Source: Daucus carota subsp. sativus (taxonomy: Eukaryota; Streptophyta; Magnoliopsida; Apiales; Apiaceae). From it: a DNA stretch of 64,000 nucleotides. Every line of letters starts with the position of its first letter. Position 1 is the stretch's first letter. Both the position numbers and the translations under genes were made by a program. The DNA is taken from positions 39,120,689 through 39,184,688 of the forward strand of contig NC_030381.2 in assembly GCF_001625215.2 (NCBI RefSeq). Direction: 5' to 3'. The notes under the pieces were generated by a model, which saw nothing but the letters and a program-made list of their open reading frames with translations, was not told the origin of the DNA and ran no database searches. Below, piece after piece: positions 12,020 to 21,760 of this stretch.

Positions 12020-13534
12020 TCATAAGTCCATGTGTTCTTCATCATTCTCTTCCTCATTATCCCCTTCCTCCTCATTATTCCCTTCCTCCTCCTCCTCGTT
12101 TGTAGTGGTGTTTCTTGGTCTATTATTCCACATCGCATTTGCAATGGTAGCTCTCCAGTTATTAGCTTCTTCCCGTTGTTGTTGTTGACTTAAAAGATTT
12201 GGTTCATAAACATGATCATCCATGTCTGAAAATTGGTCATCTGTACTTTCAACCGGAAATTCATCAGAGCGGCATTCTTTTCGAAGAAAGTTATGTAATC
12301 CGGCACAAGCTAATACCAACTCTGCTTGTGTTTGAAATGAAAATGGAGCTGCAACTTTAAATATCGTGAATCTTGACTTGAATACACCAAAAATTCTCTC
12401 AACCACATTTCTCAGAGATGAATGACGAAGATTAAAGAGCTCATTTGCATTTCTTGGATGACGGCCTTCGCCATCAAAATCTTTTAGATGATATCGGACA
12501 CCACGCAGAGGAGCTAAAAACTGACGACGATTAGCAAATCCACAATCTACAAGAAAATATTTTCCTGAAAATAAAGTTTATAATAAATAAGCGTGAGATA
12601 TATAATAATAAATTAAACATTATCTATATTAGACCAACGAATAATGATGTATATATATATACCTTGGGGAACTTCAAGCCCATTTCTTCTTGATAATGCA
12701 TCATTTAACAATTTTGAATCGTGTGCGGAACCTTCCCACCCACTAAGCACGTATATGAATTCCAAATCAAAGTTGCAAGCAGCTAAAACATTTTGAGAAT
12801 TAAAACCATGCCGATTACGGTAGCTACTTACTTCCCGACCTCGTACCATAGCTGGGATATGAGTTCCATCAACAGCACCAACACAGTCCTAAAAAAATAT
12901 TTTTCAAAGAAAAAATTAGAGTTTCGAAATCAAATCAAATCATGGTTAGACTAATAGATGACAATTAAAATAATACCTTAAAATAAGGATAAAATCTTGT
13001 ACTCTCTGAAATTTTAGGAGAAACACCTCCAGGCTTTACCATCAATTGTGGTGCTATAGTGTTCAAAGCCTTCAGAACTTTATTAAAATTTGTACTGGTT
13101 GCAAAGTGTGAGCGATTAAATCTTTGCCTAACATTACAATAGCGATCATTGTGTCCCACAATTAGTAGAAAGGTAGCTACCATTTCTTCAACAGATACAA
13201 ATCTTGTATCTTCCAAAGAAGCTCCTTCTCTTATGATATTACACAGCTTGAGAAAGATATTAGGATACATTCTGTGTAATTCACGAAAATTATGTGGATC
13301 TTCCTTCATCAAATTATTAACAAAATGATACCCGAGTCTCGTTACTGGCCGTCTTGTAAGAGAACGGTGGATAGGTTCATGTATCATGCTTAAATAATCT
13401 CTCAAGACATTCAAAATTGCATCAATAATCATCAGTAAATACTTAACCGTCTCATAAAATTCATCGTCCATCTCTTCTTCCATCTCTTCTTCGTCAATTT
13501 TATTCTCCAGAATTTTCTCATTTTCCATTATCAA
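12020..13534 (-). CDS. PIF/Harbinger (HARBI1-like) DDE transposase
   Basis: Cuts and pastes the element that encodes it. Three exons splice in phase: 12977-13534, 12663-12888 and 12020-12564, giving 442 residues, normal for this family. The N-terminus is acidic (EEEMEEEMDDE). A helical DNA-binding region follows (RYCNVRQRFNRSHFATSTNF, about residues 130-150). The catalytic domain shows VDGTHI (Asp at about 193), GSAHDSKLL (Asp at about 243) and NVVERIFGVFK (Glu at about 317), the usual places for the DDE residues of DDE_Tnp_4 proteins. The tail is Glu/Asn-rich (NEEEEEGNNEEEGDNEEEND). No stop or frameshift was seen. The family needs a second, Myb-like protein for activity; that gene lies 1.84 kb upstream on the same strand. 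Confidence 0.93.
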
Positions 13535-14243
13535 GAGCCTGCACCAAAAACAGACCAGATGTGAACTGTAGTTGCATTACCAGGTCAACAAAATGCAGAC
13601 TCTAAAAGAAAACTGCAGATGCAGCACTTGGTCATCTCAGACAGTCTGCTCAGGCTGTATTTGAACAATCAGGAATGATATTATTCTGAATCCTTATTTT
13701 GCAGATGGATTAGATGTTAAAATATACAAAAACTAGAAGCACAATTGTATGGAATCTCATAATCTTGAACTAAAGGACGGTGGTTGAAGGCCTGCAGAAT
13801 AATTAGCATAGGCTAACAGGTTGTACATGTTCATTATAATACAAGTTTAATACCAAAGACCTTTACATATACTTATTGAATTCATCCAAGAAGTGGATTA
13901 GGGGAACACCTCTAAGGCATCCAGATATTAGTCTAAGGCATCCTGTCTTGATTTAATTATTAATTAATGAATACAAGTTGACATACATAGTCTTTCTTTG
14001 CAAGCATTACCAGGTCTTAAACTCTACACTGCAAGCCTTGACAGCAAACAAGAATTTATTCATTTTTCATATTATCTACGCATAAATACAGGAAGTAATT
14101 TCTTTTACAATGGCTCTAGAACAACCACATTACGCCAAATAAAAGTTTCATCTGTATAACCTGATAGTATGACATGCTAATTGTTTCTTAAGGTCTAAAC
14201 TAATAAAAGAACACATGGATTTGTGTTAACAGAACACATGGAT

Positions 14244-14310
14244 ACTTTTCATGTTCTCCCTCTATCTGCAAATCAATGACTCAGAGTCAAGAATTTCTGC
14301 ATTATGCGAA
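14244..14310. repeat. Direct repeat inside Harbinger, copy 1
   Basis: Contains TTCTCCCTCTATCTGCAAAT and the palindrome-like ATGACTCAGAGTCA. It recurs at 14789-14855 with only a few differences, about 545 bp away in the same orientation. Confidence 0.85.
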
Positions 14311-14788
14311 CATAAACTCTGACAATCATGTTCTGGCAAGTACATGCAAAAGGGTAAATTTTAACCAAACTTTAATAGGGGAGCCAGTGATATGAACCAG
14401 AAATAACAAAGTTCTGAAGTTTAAACTAGACTCCATTCGAATAATCTCTTTTACGTAGAAACTAGCCTAATACTATTGCAGGTACTGAACTGAAGATATA
14501 TTTGGACTTAAGACATTGAACCCACATATATTTGCTGATCAACAGAAACAGCTTAGTTATATTAGTGCCAATATTAATTAAATTTATATTAGTGCACACA
14601 AGTGTTTGTCCAAATTATATGAGGAACTGCAGATTTTGAGTTGGAGATGAACTGCTGATTTTGAGTGTCTTAGACATTACTACATGAGGATACATTTTAG
14701 TACAGAATAAAGGATGGTAAAATGAGATTTTTAAGCTGATACTCACCTCGATTTTTAAGAGCAGAGAGCCTATTTGGTGAAAATCGAA

Positions 14789-14855
14789 TTCTTTTCAAGT
14801 TCTCCCTCTATCTGCAAATCAATGACTCAGAGTCAAGAATTTCTGTATTATGGGA
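14789..14855. repeat. Direct repeat inside Harbinger, copy 2
   Basis: Near-identical partner of 14244-14310, again with the TCTATCTGCAAATCAATGAC core. The pair suggests an internal duplication within the spacer of the element. Confidence 0.85.
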
Positions 14856-15373
14856 ATCAAAACACTCAGAAATCATAGAACAAATCAAAGTTTCAGGTAT
14901 TCTGCACATTAGAAAAGCAAATTATATACAGAGCAGAGACATAATAGGCAATTTTCACAATCATATTAATATAATTTTACTGATATATTAATATACAGAG
15001 CGAAGAACTGAACAGCAGTCGGTTCAGAGCTCAGACTTGGCACCTTAATCTAAACAGCCACACTCAGCCTATAAGACATATATCTATACACATCACTTTG
15101 TTTTTTCCAGTACAATCAGTACGATCAAAATGACACAGGACTCAGTTAACACAAACATAACTCAATCAGCACAACCAAAGCATCTAAAAATGATCAAAAA
15201 TATTCCAGAATTATCAATAAAAAATGAATGAAAATAAACAAGACAGCCATCATAATTTTATTCAAACCAAACTCATATAATCATACACCCAAGCAAAGGG
15301 AACTTCCTCTAACTCAAATATCGCTGATTATTTAAAAGTATTCAATGATTGTAAAGTAAAATTCTAAAAATTA

Positions 15374-16375
15374 TTATTTGCCCATCATGCGAAGTATCCA
15401 ATTTGCTCTTTCTTCGGGAGTCATTCTCAAGAAACCATCCTTTTTCGTTTTGGTGTCAAGCAAGTTAAATGCCTCTAAACGAACATCTTCACTTAAATTT
15501 GGCACCTCCTTAATAGCATCCCAAGCTGTATACATCCTTTCATTTTCCCTTTTTTGCAATAAGCCATAAACCCCTTCAAAAGTTGTGGTGAGTTTAGCAA
15601 GATTTTCTAAAATATCGCTTTTAGGATTGTTGCTACTTGAGTTAGAACTTCCTTCGTTATCGCTTCTGGCTCTTTTAGTTGGAAGTTTTTTCTTGGGCAA
15701 CTCAAAAACTTCAGGAGAACCCGTCAGTGGCGAATTGTTTTGTTCAAACTCCTCAAGATCATAAGTCAAGTCATCAATGCACGTGTCTTGCACTTCACTA
15801 GCTTGTAATGTCCTTGCATCCGTAGCATTACCCAATCCGATCGAATTTTTACCAATTGCGACACCGCCTCCAACAGCAATTTGTAAGTCCTCGTAATCAT
15901 CAGATACCCCATCGCGCAAGCTTTTATCTTTTGGATGAGCCTGTCCAAAATAACAATGTTACTCAAAATTGTTGGCCTACTATCATGCTTATATAAATAT
16001 AGATATGAGATGTGGATTCACCTTTAGGTAGTCATCCCATACTTCATTGGGAGCGGTAAACTTCTTTGAAATTGAGTCATAACCAAAACCAGAATTAAAC
16101 TTCAAAAGAGTTGAATAAGCGATCCATCGGCCTTTAAACCATTTTAGTCGACTATAATAATGGTTATAAGTTTTATTACAGCCAAGTTTTGCGTTAAGCG
16201 CAGGAAGAATTCTATCTTCCACAATTTGTTTAGTAAAGACACCGCTATTGTCACGCCATCCTCGATTGGCGGCATCAACCATAATTTCTAGTAGCGCTTT
16301 GCTCTCTTCCTGAGTCCATTGACCATAACCTTTTCGTTTTTTAACAATTTGTACATCATCTTGTACATCATCCAT
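15374..16375 (-). CDS. Harbinger ORF1: Myb/SANT-like DNA-binding protein
   Basis: Partner protein that, in this superfamily, helps bring the transposase to DNA and into the nucleus. Two exons splice in phase: 16022-16375 and 15374-15940, for 306 residues. The Myb/SANT-like domain (Myb_DNA-bind_3) spans about residues 18-105, with GQWTQEESKALLEIMVDAA at the start, the conserved NKTYNHYYSRLKWFKGRW helix, then the usual W..Y linker (APNEVWDDYLK). A basic stretch (KKKLPTKRARS) could be a nuclear signal. A Ser/Asn run (EGSSNSSSNN) and a helical C-terminus follow. It ends NWILRMMGK. No lesion seen. The host genome also has domesticated relatives of this domain, but its place inside matched inverted repeats makes it a transposon gene. 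Confidence 0.9.
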
Positions 16376-16786
16376 AACACTAGTGCATTATCAACAATAC
16401 CAAACAAATAGACAAACATGTATATGAGGGTTATTTATAACAAATATATACGAAAAGCATACAAAAATACACAATCATATGATATGATAGTAGGGTATGT
16501 ACCTGTAGAGAAGAAAGCCAGTGAAGAGATAGTGAAAGCTGTTGAAAAGCCCGTAGTGAAAGTGATGAGAAGCTTACGATATATATAGTGATTCTTTACT
16601 TTGATTTTATTTTTTCTTTTGATTAGAAATCCCTCTAATTTGTCAATGCAACGAAATCTCACCTCCTGATGCCTGATTTGATGATGCAAATTATACATAT
16701 AAAATCTTCTCCAAATGCTTCAAAATCAGCGATGCAATAAAATCCATGAATATTTGGATACCTCGAGATTTTGATTGATTTTTAAG

Positions 16787-16926
16787 AATCCCAATCGAAT
16801 ACCTGCAGATTTTAAAGCATTTTTTCAAATCCCAATCGAATACCTGTGGATTTTAAAGCATTTTTTCAAATCCCAATCGAATACCTGTAGATTTTAAAGC
16901 ATTTTTTCAAATCCCAATCGAATACC
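16787..16926. repeat. 41-bp subterminal tandem repeat at right end of Harbinger
   Basis: AATCCCAATCGAATACC recurs with its T at 16789, 16830, 16871 and 16912, an exact 41-bp period, about 3.4 copies. On the minus strand each copy reads GTATTCGATTGGGATTT, which matches 15 of 17 bases of the terminal-repeat segment GTATTGGATTAGGATTT. Confidence 0.92.
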
Positions 16927-17694
16927 CTCGGATTTCAGAAATCCAAAAAAATGTCATGAAATCCTAATCCAATACACCCCCCTAAGTTTCATTCCATACA
17001 GCAGTTCTTGAGTATCAATGCGTCCATATTCAGTATTCCATTGCATTCGGACTGTTCAAAACATCTTCTCTCGTCGCCTTTCGTCCAGTTAAAACAAAAT
17101 TAACTGAAAATGAGAAACTAATACTCGATTTGAAATCGAATGAAGGGCTGATAAGTCATATAATAATTTTTATCATGTTCACGTGAAGTAAAGTTTGGAT
17201 TTGATTATGGGCCAGCAGGCAGCAGCCAGCTCCAAGTTTTAAGATCTGAGTCGAGTCCGATCGATTTATAATGTCTAATCTTTCGTGTACACCTAACTAA
17301 TTCTAAAATGTTGGATACAGTATTAAAATTTTATGAGACCCCAGTCGCATATCTTATCAATCTCATCAATAGGTTGTCAAATAATACTACCTAGCCAGGT
17401 TTATAAATAATCCAACTAAAACCTAACTGCAGAACCCATAAAACAACTCTGCACGCATGTATTTATAATGAGAGCCGTAAAAACAAGTGTTTGAAAACTA
17501 ATACTCAAAACATCTTCTCTCGTCGCCCTTCAAATGAGAACGGTTTTTCTATGGTTGTTTTCATGTTCACATATTAAGCACTCAAATCTATGATTTGGAT
17601 GATTGTGATTGGTTTACGCAAAATGACGGATTGTTATATTTAAATCATAACGCCCATTAAAATCATACAAATTAATAAATTTTGGTGTTTAGTA

Positions 17695-17929
17695 CTCCCT
17701 CTGTTTTTTTTTATATGACACTTTTGACTTGGGCACGTAACTTTAGGTGAGTTGACCGGGTAGTAAAAATTATTATTTTTAATTGATTTTTTATGTGAAT
17801 TAAAATTTTGATTTCATATTTTTATTCAGAAAAAGAAAATTTGGAAAAAAATGTTTTTAACTACCCGGTCAAAGCACTTAAAAATGTGTGCCAAAAAGTC
17901 AAACGTCATATATTAAAAAACAGAGGGAG
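17695..17929. mobile_element. Stowaway-type MITE
   Basis: Starts CTCCCTCTG and ends CAGAGGGAG, flanked by TA (17693-17694 and 17930-17931). Inner parts are also inverted: TTTTGACTTGG near the left and AAAAAGTCAAACG near the right, and ACCGGGTAGT against CTACCCGGT. Length is 235 bp. Confidence 0.88.
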
Positions 17930-18386
17930 TATGAATTTATGAGTACACAGACAAACTCAAATGAGAAATTAACTCGTAAGATCTTTTTCACCTTAAACTC
18001 AAAGAACATATACAGAAAGCGTCTCCTGTAAAGCTCTTTAATCGCCGTTTTAGACTAATTGCAGGAAGAGGAGTTAATGAAGAAAAAGAATCTACAGAGA
18101 CAGGGAGATCTTTGGGGATGTGAATAAAGTTCGGGGATGTACAACTAAACGGGACCATGAAATAAAGGCAAAAAAACATGACAAGATAAGAATTTAAGTG
18201 CTGGCGCTTCAGCAGACAGATGTGACACTCACTGTCGCAGGCCTGATCCTAAGTCCACTTTTTCGAATCCTCAAGTTTTTATGTTTCTTTTAACCCTGCT
18301 GTGCCGTTGGCGTGTCGCTGACCTTACGTATGTTATCATCTTCGTTTTCACGTTCAGATATTTAACGCTACAACTACAGTAATATA

Positions 18387-18532
18387 CTCCTTCCGTCCAT
18401 TCAAGAAGGCAGGAAGTACTAGGTAGCATAGTTCTAAAACGTATTTTTAATTTTCTTTTATAAATTAAATTTATAAAATTTTTAAAATGCGTGTCAAAAA
18501 ATAATATAAAGAATCTTGTGAGACGGACCGAG
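18387..18532. mobile_element. Short, decayed Stowaway-like MITE
   Basis: Left end CTCCTTCCGTCC and right end GGACCGAG are imperfect inverted copies, with TA on both outer sides. At about 146 bp it is shorter than its relatives here and is probably internally deleted. Confidence 0.6.
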
Positions 18533-21262
18533 TAGTCATCTTTAGCTAAGCGGGTTGACAAACTGAGGTCGGGATAAATCTCCAACCGACTCTCTGATCA
18601 AATTAAAAATAAATAAATTTTTGAATCGCTTAATGTACAAGATACAAATATTTTTGTTCAAAATTGAAAATAAATTTTATAATTTCTAGCAATCCCAACT
18701 GCATCAACTTTCAATCTCTTCTTAAAATAACATCATGATTGACAATTGACTTTCATATTAAAAGACATGCACATATATTACGGAATTCAGTATAAATCCT
18801 AGTTTAATTACCTCCATGCATATAGAAACATATCCTGCACGTAACACGTACTATGTATAAGATAATTGTATTTATCTTTTTTCCAAAATTGCGATTACTG
18901 TCATTCTGATGCGAAGAGCATCTCCCATATGCGGTTTCTTAGTTTGGCTATATTTATTGATAAGGAGAATGTATAATTAAAGTTGGGGCTTTTCTTTATA
19001 TAACTTATATTTTTATTTATAATATGTATTAATATGTATTAATGAGTTTTAGATAAGGTTTTTACATGAATGAAATTTCTTTGAGATTAATTGAGTCACT
19101 ACAGGCTTATTTGGGTAAATAATTTAAGAGCTTATTAAAGACTTATTTTTTTTCTTAAAAAAATGTATATTTTTATTATTTTTTAGATATAAAGGTTAAG
19201 AAGATGTTTTATATTTATTATATAGAGAGAAAACAGAATTTCATGTAATTTTCTTCGAAAGAAAAATAAGTTCAGCCAAAACATGCAAGACCCTATTTCT
19301 TGTCATCTGTTAAAGCTCTTGTATATATATTAAACCAAAAATTTTCACATCCGCACACCCAAGTGGTAACAATCAAACAGATGTATAATGCTACAATTAT
19401 TAGGACCATGCACACAACCTCATAATAACGTGTGATGTCGATCGTGTTTATAGCTTTGTATGTGTTTTCACACAACACCGAGACGAAGGGGGTCACTTGC
19501 CGGAATATTAAAGACAATACTCACTGTCATCATCGGAAGGTCCACGAGCTGGAACCTGTAATCGAGGGGGCCATATGTGCAAATACTCTGAGACCCTTGT
19601 AGTGGCAGACAGCCAAACTCATCAGGACTTGTTAACAAGCTTCTCATAGAGTTATAGTACGTAGGGCATCACACGACGACAATGATCTTCCTTTGTAAAA
19701 GCAAAGAGGACCATTCATTCTAGCTAGAGAATGGTTTGCATGCGATACTAAGGATGGGAGACTGGTCAATGTCACTTGCATGTTAGTTCCTCCTCTTGCA
19801 TGTTTTTGCCAAAGTACAAAAGTTATCTTCTCATTCATGACCTGTGCATTATTGTACCTTTAGCTTGAATAGTGCCTTGAATGCTTTATTTCGTTTTCTG
19901 CCATATGATTGTACAGTGTTACTGGGGTGCTGGGGGCACAGCAAATGTACTTTTGCAGGTGCAGCCAGGTAAACATTATTCTCTTGTTTTGAGAACATGA
20001 TGTACTTGCAATTTTTGATTCAGATTATGAAAGATGCAATTATCGCTTCTTTTTTTTTTTTTGAATAAATGCAATTATCGGATCTTAATTCTTAAAGAAT
20101 AATATGCTGGGTCACCAATTTATTGGAAGTAAATAAACCAAACCATTCCACTTAGAATTGAGTTTTAGGATGATAAAATATACGCAAACCATAACTTAAT
20201 TTGAAAGAGTAGAGACTGTTTATGTGAACACTCTCGGACTACCGTAAAACAAAGTTAGCTAATTACCCAGTTATATAGATCATACTATGATACTTAACTT
20301 ACAAATTTCAAAAGTAAACAGACAAAGCACGTACAAAACCAAGATTTGCTATTTATGGTACGAAACACTTTTTGAACATGAAAAACAATGGAAAAGACAG
20401 TTCTGCGACAAAAGCGAAAAAGTTAACGAGGATGACTGAAAGAAATTAAAGAAAGACCAGGTACGTGATGATGCTCTTTACTCCCATCTAATTAGATATC
20501 TGGCTCCGACTTATCCGTTTTTCTGTCAACAATCATCCTTAGTTATTCTATGAGTCTGTATTGCTGTGAAATTAGGGTAGTTTATTCTGATTATGTACAT
20601 ATTCACTTGAGAAATTAAAGAAGGCATGTAGGTAGGGCGTGACTTTTTCTAAACTTTTCAAGCCTATATTATATTCTCAGTGTTACGGCATGAGTGCACT
20701 AAACCTTAGTTTTAATCAAATTGGTCATTTTTTTGACAAATATCAAATATGAATAGCTAGATTTTTGTTTTTGTATTTGTTAAAACAATATTCTAGTTGC
20801 TTATTTTTTTTAAAACAATTTTCAGATATCACTGCAAGAAAAGCGGCAAAATTTGATCGTTCTGAATATGACCGACGCTATTTTCTACCGTTTTATAAGA
20901 CCAAGCGCTAAATCTATTTTTTAATTTATTTCTATAATAATGTTAAAAATTTTAACTAACTTTTTGACTACAAAGCCAACTATCTTTGAGTAACAGACTT
21001 TAAATAATGTATATTAGGTGAAAGATATTTATATATTATAATAAGATTTTCTTACAAAAAATGAACATGAAAAACAGATATATATGCTGGTAAAATGGCC
21101 TAAAAAGAACTCTTAACACAGAAAGACGCTCTTGATTAGTAGCAATGTAGCATTATGTCAAGTCATTTTGGCAGCCTAGCTAGTACAATTGAGAAGAGAG
21201 TGGTTATATATACATGCATGATCCCATGTATACAGTATACTAATATCCTTCTATTATTCCCT

Positions 21263-21760
21263 ATGGCTGGGAACTCCACCACCACAAGTGACCGATCCAC
21301 TCAGAAGCCTTCAGCTTTCAAGTTATTCGGCTTTCATGTCACAAATGTTCATCAAGAAGCCCTCCCAAGCAAGGAAGATGAGAACCAACAGCTGGAATGC
21401 ATGAAATTCAGCTGTCAGTACTGTAAAAAACTGTTTGCAAACTCTCAAGCTCTAGGAGGGCATCAAAATGCACATAAGAGAGAGCGCCAAAGCTTGAAGC
21501 ATCGCCATCAACTGCGCGGTAAGGGTCATCGCTTGATTGCTCCAGCTCCACCACTACCACCGTGCCTCGCGGCTGCACGGTGGCCTCAAAATGGCTACGG
21601 AGTGCGATCACCATGGCTGCAATGGTCCCCGGCTTTTCAACAATTTTGTGCTCGTTATGGTAATGACGGCACTAATGCAAATCGGACATTGGCTGTTAAA
21701 GGACAAGGGAGTGCAAATGTGGATTTAAATCTTAAACTCCGTCCTTCTAATTATAATTAG
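21263..21760 (+). CDS. C2H2 zinc-finger transcription factor, single QALGGH finger, EAR motif
   Basis: Probable transcriptional repressor. The 165-residue product has KLFGF at residues 20-24 and one finger at 51-71 ([21 protein letters not shown], split here as C-x2-C-x12-H-x3-H with the plant-specific QALGGH helix). The C-terminal DLNLKL (154-159) is an EAR-type repression motif. This layout matches the GIS/ZFP5/ZFP6/ZFP8 group that acts in trichome, root-hair and hormone responses; which member it is cannot be told. An in-frame ATG at 21155 would add 36 residues, but a TATA-like stretch (about 21206-21213) lies between the two, so the start at 21263 is preferred. Single exon, as is usual for the group. 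Confidence 0.88.
   Translation: MAGNSTTTSDRSTQKPSAFKLFGFHVTNVHQEALPSKEDENQQLECMKFSCQYCKKLFANSQALGGHQNAHKRERQSLKHRHQLRGKGHRLIAPAPPLPPCLAAARWPQNGYGVRSPWLQWSPAFQQFCARYGNDGTNANRTLAVKGQGSANVDLNLKLRPSNYN

Larger units (their letters stand above)
13535..15373. other. Non-coding interval between the two Harbinger genes
   Basis: No reading frame of note. It should hold the promoter and leader of the transposase gene and the 3' region of the Myb-like gene. A direct repeat of about 67 bp (14244-14310 and 14789-14855) lies inside it. Confidence 0.6.
11601..16982 (-). mobile_element. Complete PIF/Harbinger DNA transposon, apparently autonomous
   Basis: The left end begins GGGGGGTGTATTGGATTAGG and the right end is its reverse complement; the perfect match runs 24 bp, then continues imperfectly to about 50 bp. 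Each side is flanked by TAA (11598-11600 and 16983-16985), the three-base target duplication of this superfamily. The 5382-bp element carries both genes expected of an autonomous member, on the minus strand: a Myb/SANT-like protein (15374-16375) and a DDE transposase (12020-13534). Both can be spliced into uninterrupted frames. The left subterminal zone (about 11627-11790) has six or seven copies of TGGATTCT-like words; the right subterminal zone has a 41-bp tandem repeat. Matching ends, an exact target duplication and open genes suggest a young insertion. Confidence 0.93.
16986..21262. other. Intergenic region with two MITEs, no gene seen
   Basis: Apart from the MITEs at 17695-17929 and 18387-18532, nothing coding was recognised. 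The 104- and 74-residue frames at 18271-18585 and 19293-19517 lack motifs. A less AT-rich stretch at about 19480-19960 is without a clear frame and could be a decayed gene or non-coding transcript. A TATATATACATG stretch at about 21206-21217 is the likely TATA region of the downstream zinc-finger gene. Confidence 0.5.

Noticed and set aside
21155-21262. Upstream in-frame ATG that would add 36 residues to the zinc-finger protein
   Set aside because: A TATA-like stretch lies between this ATG and the one at 21263, and the added residues look like untranslated AT-rich sequence.
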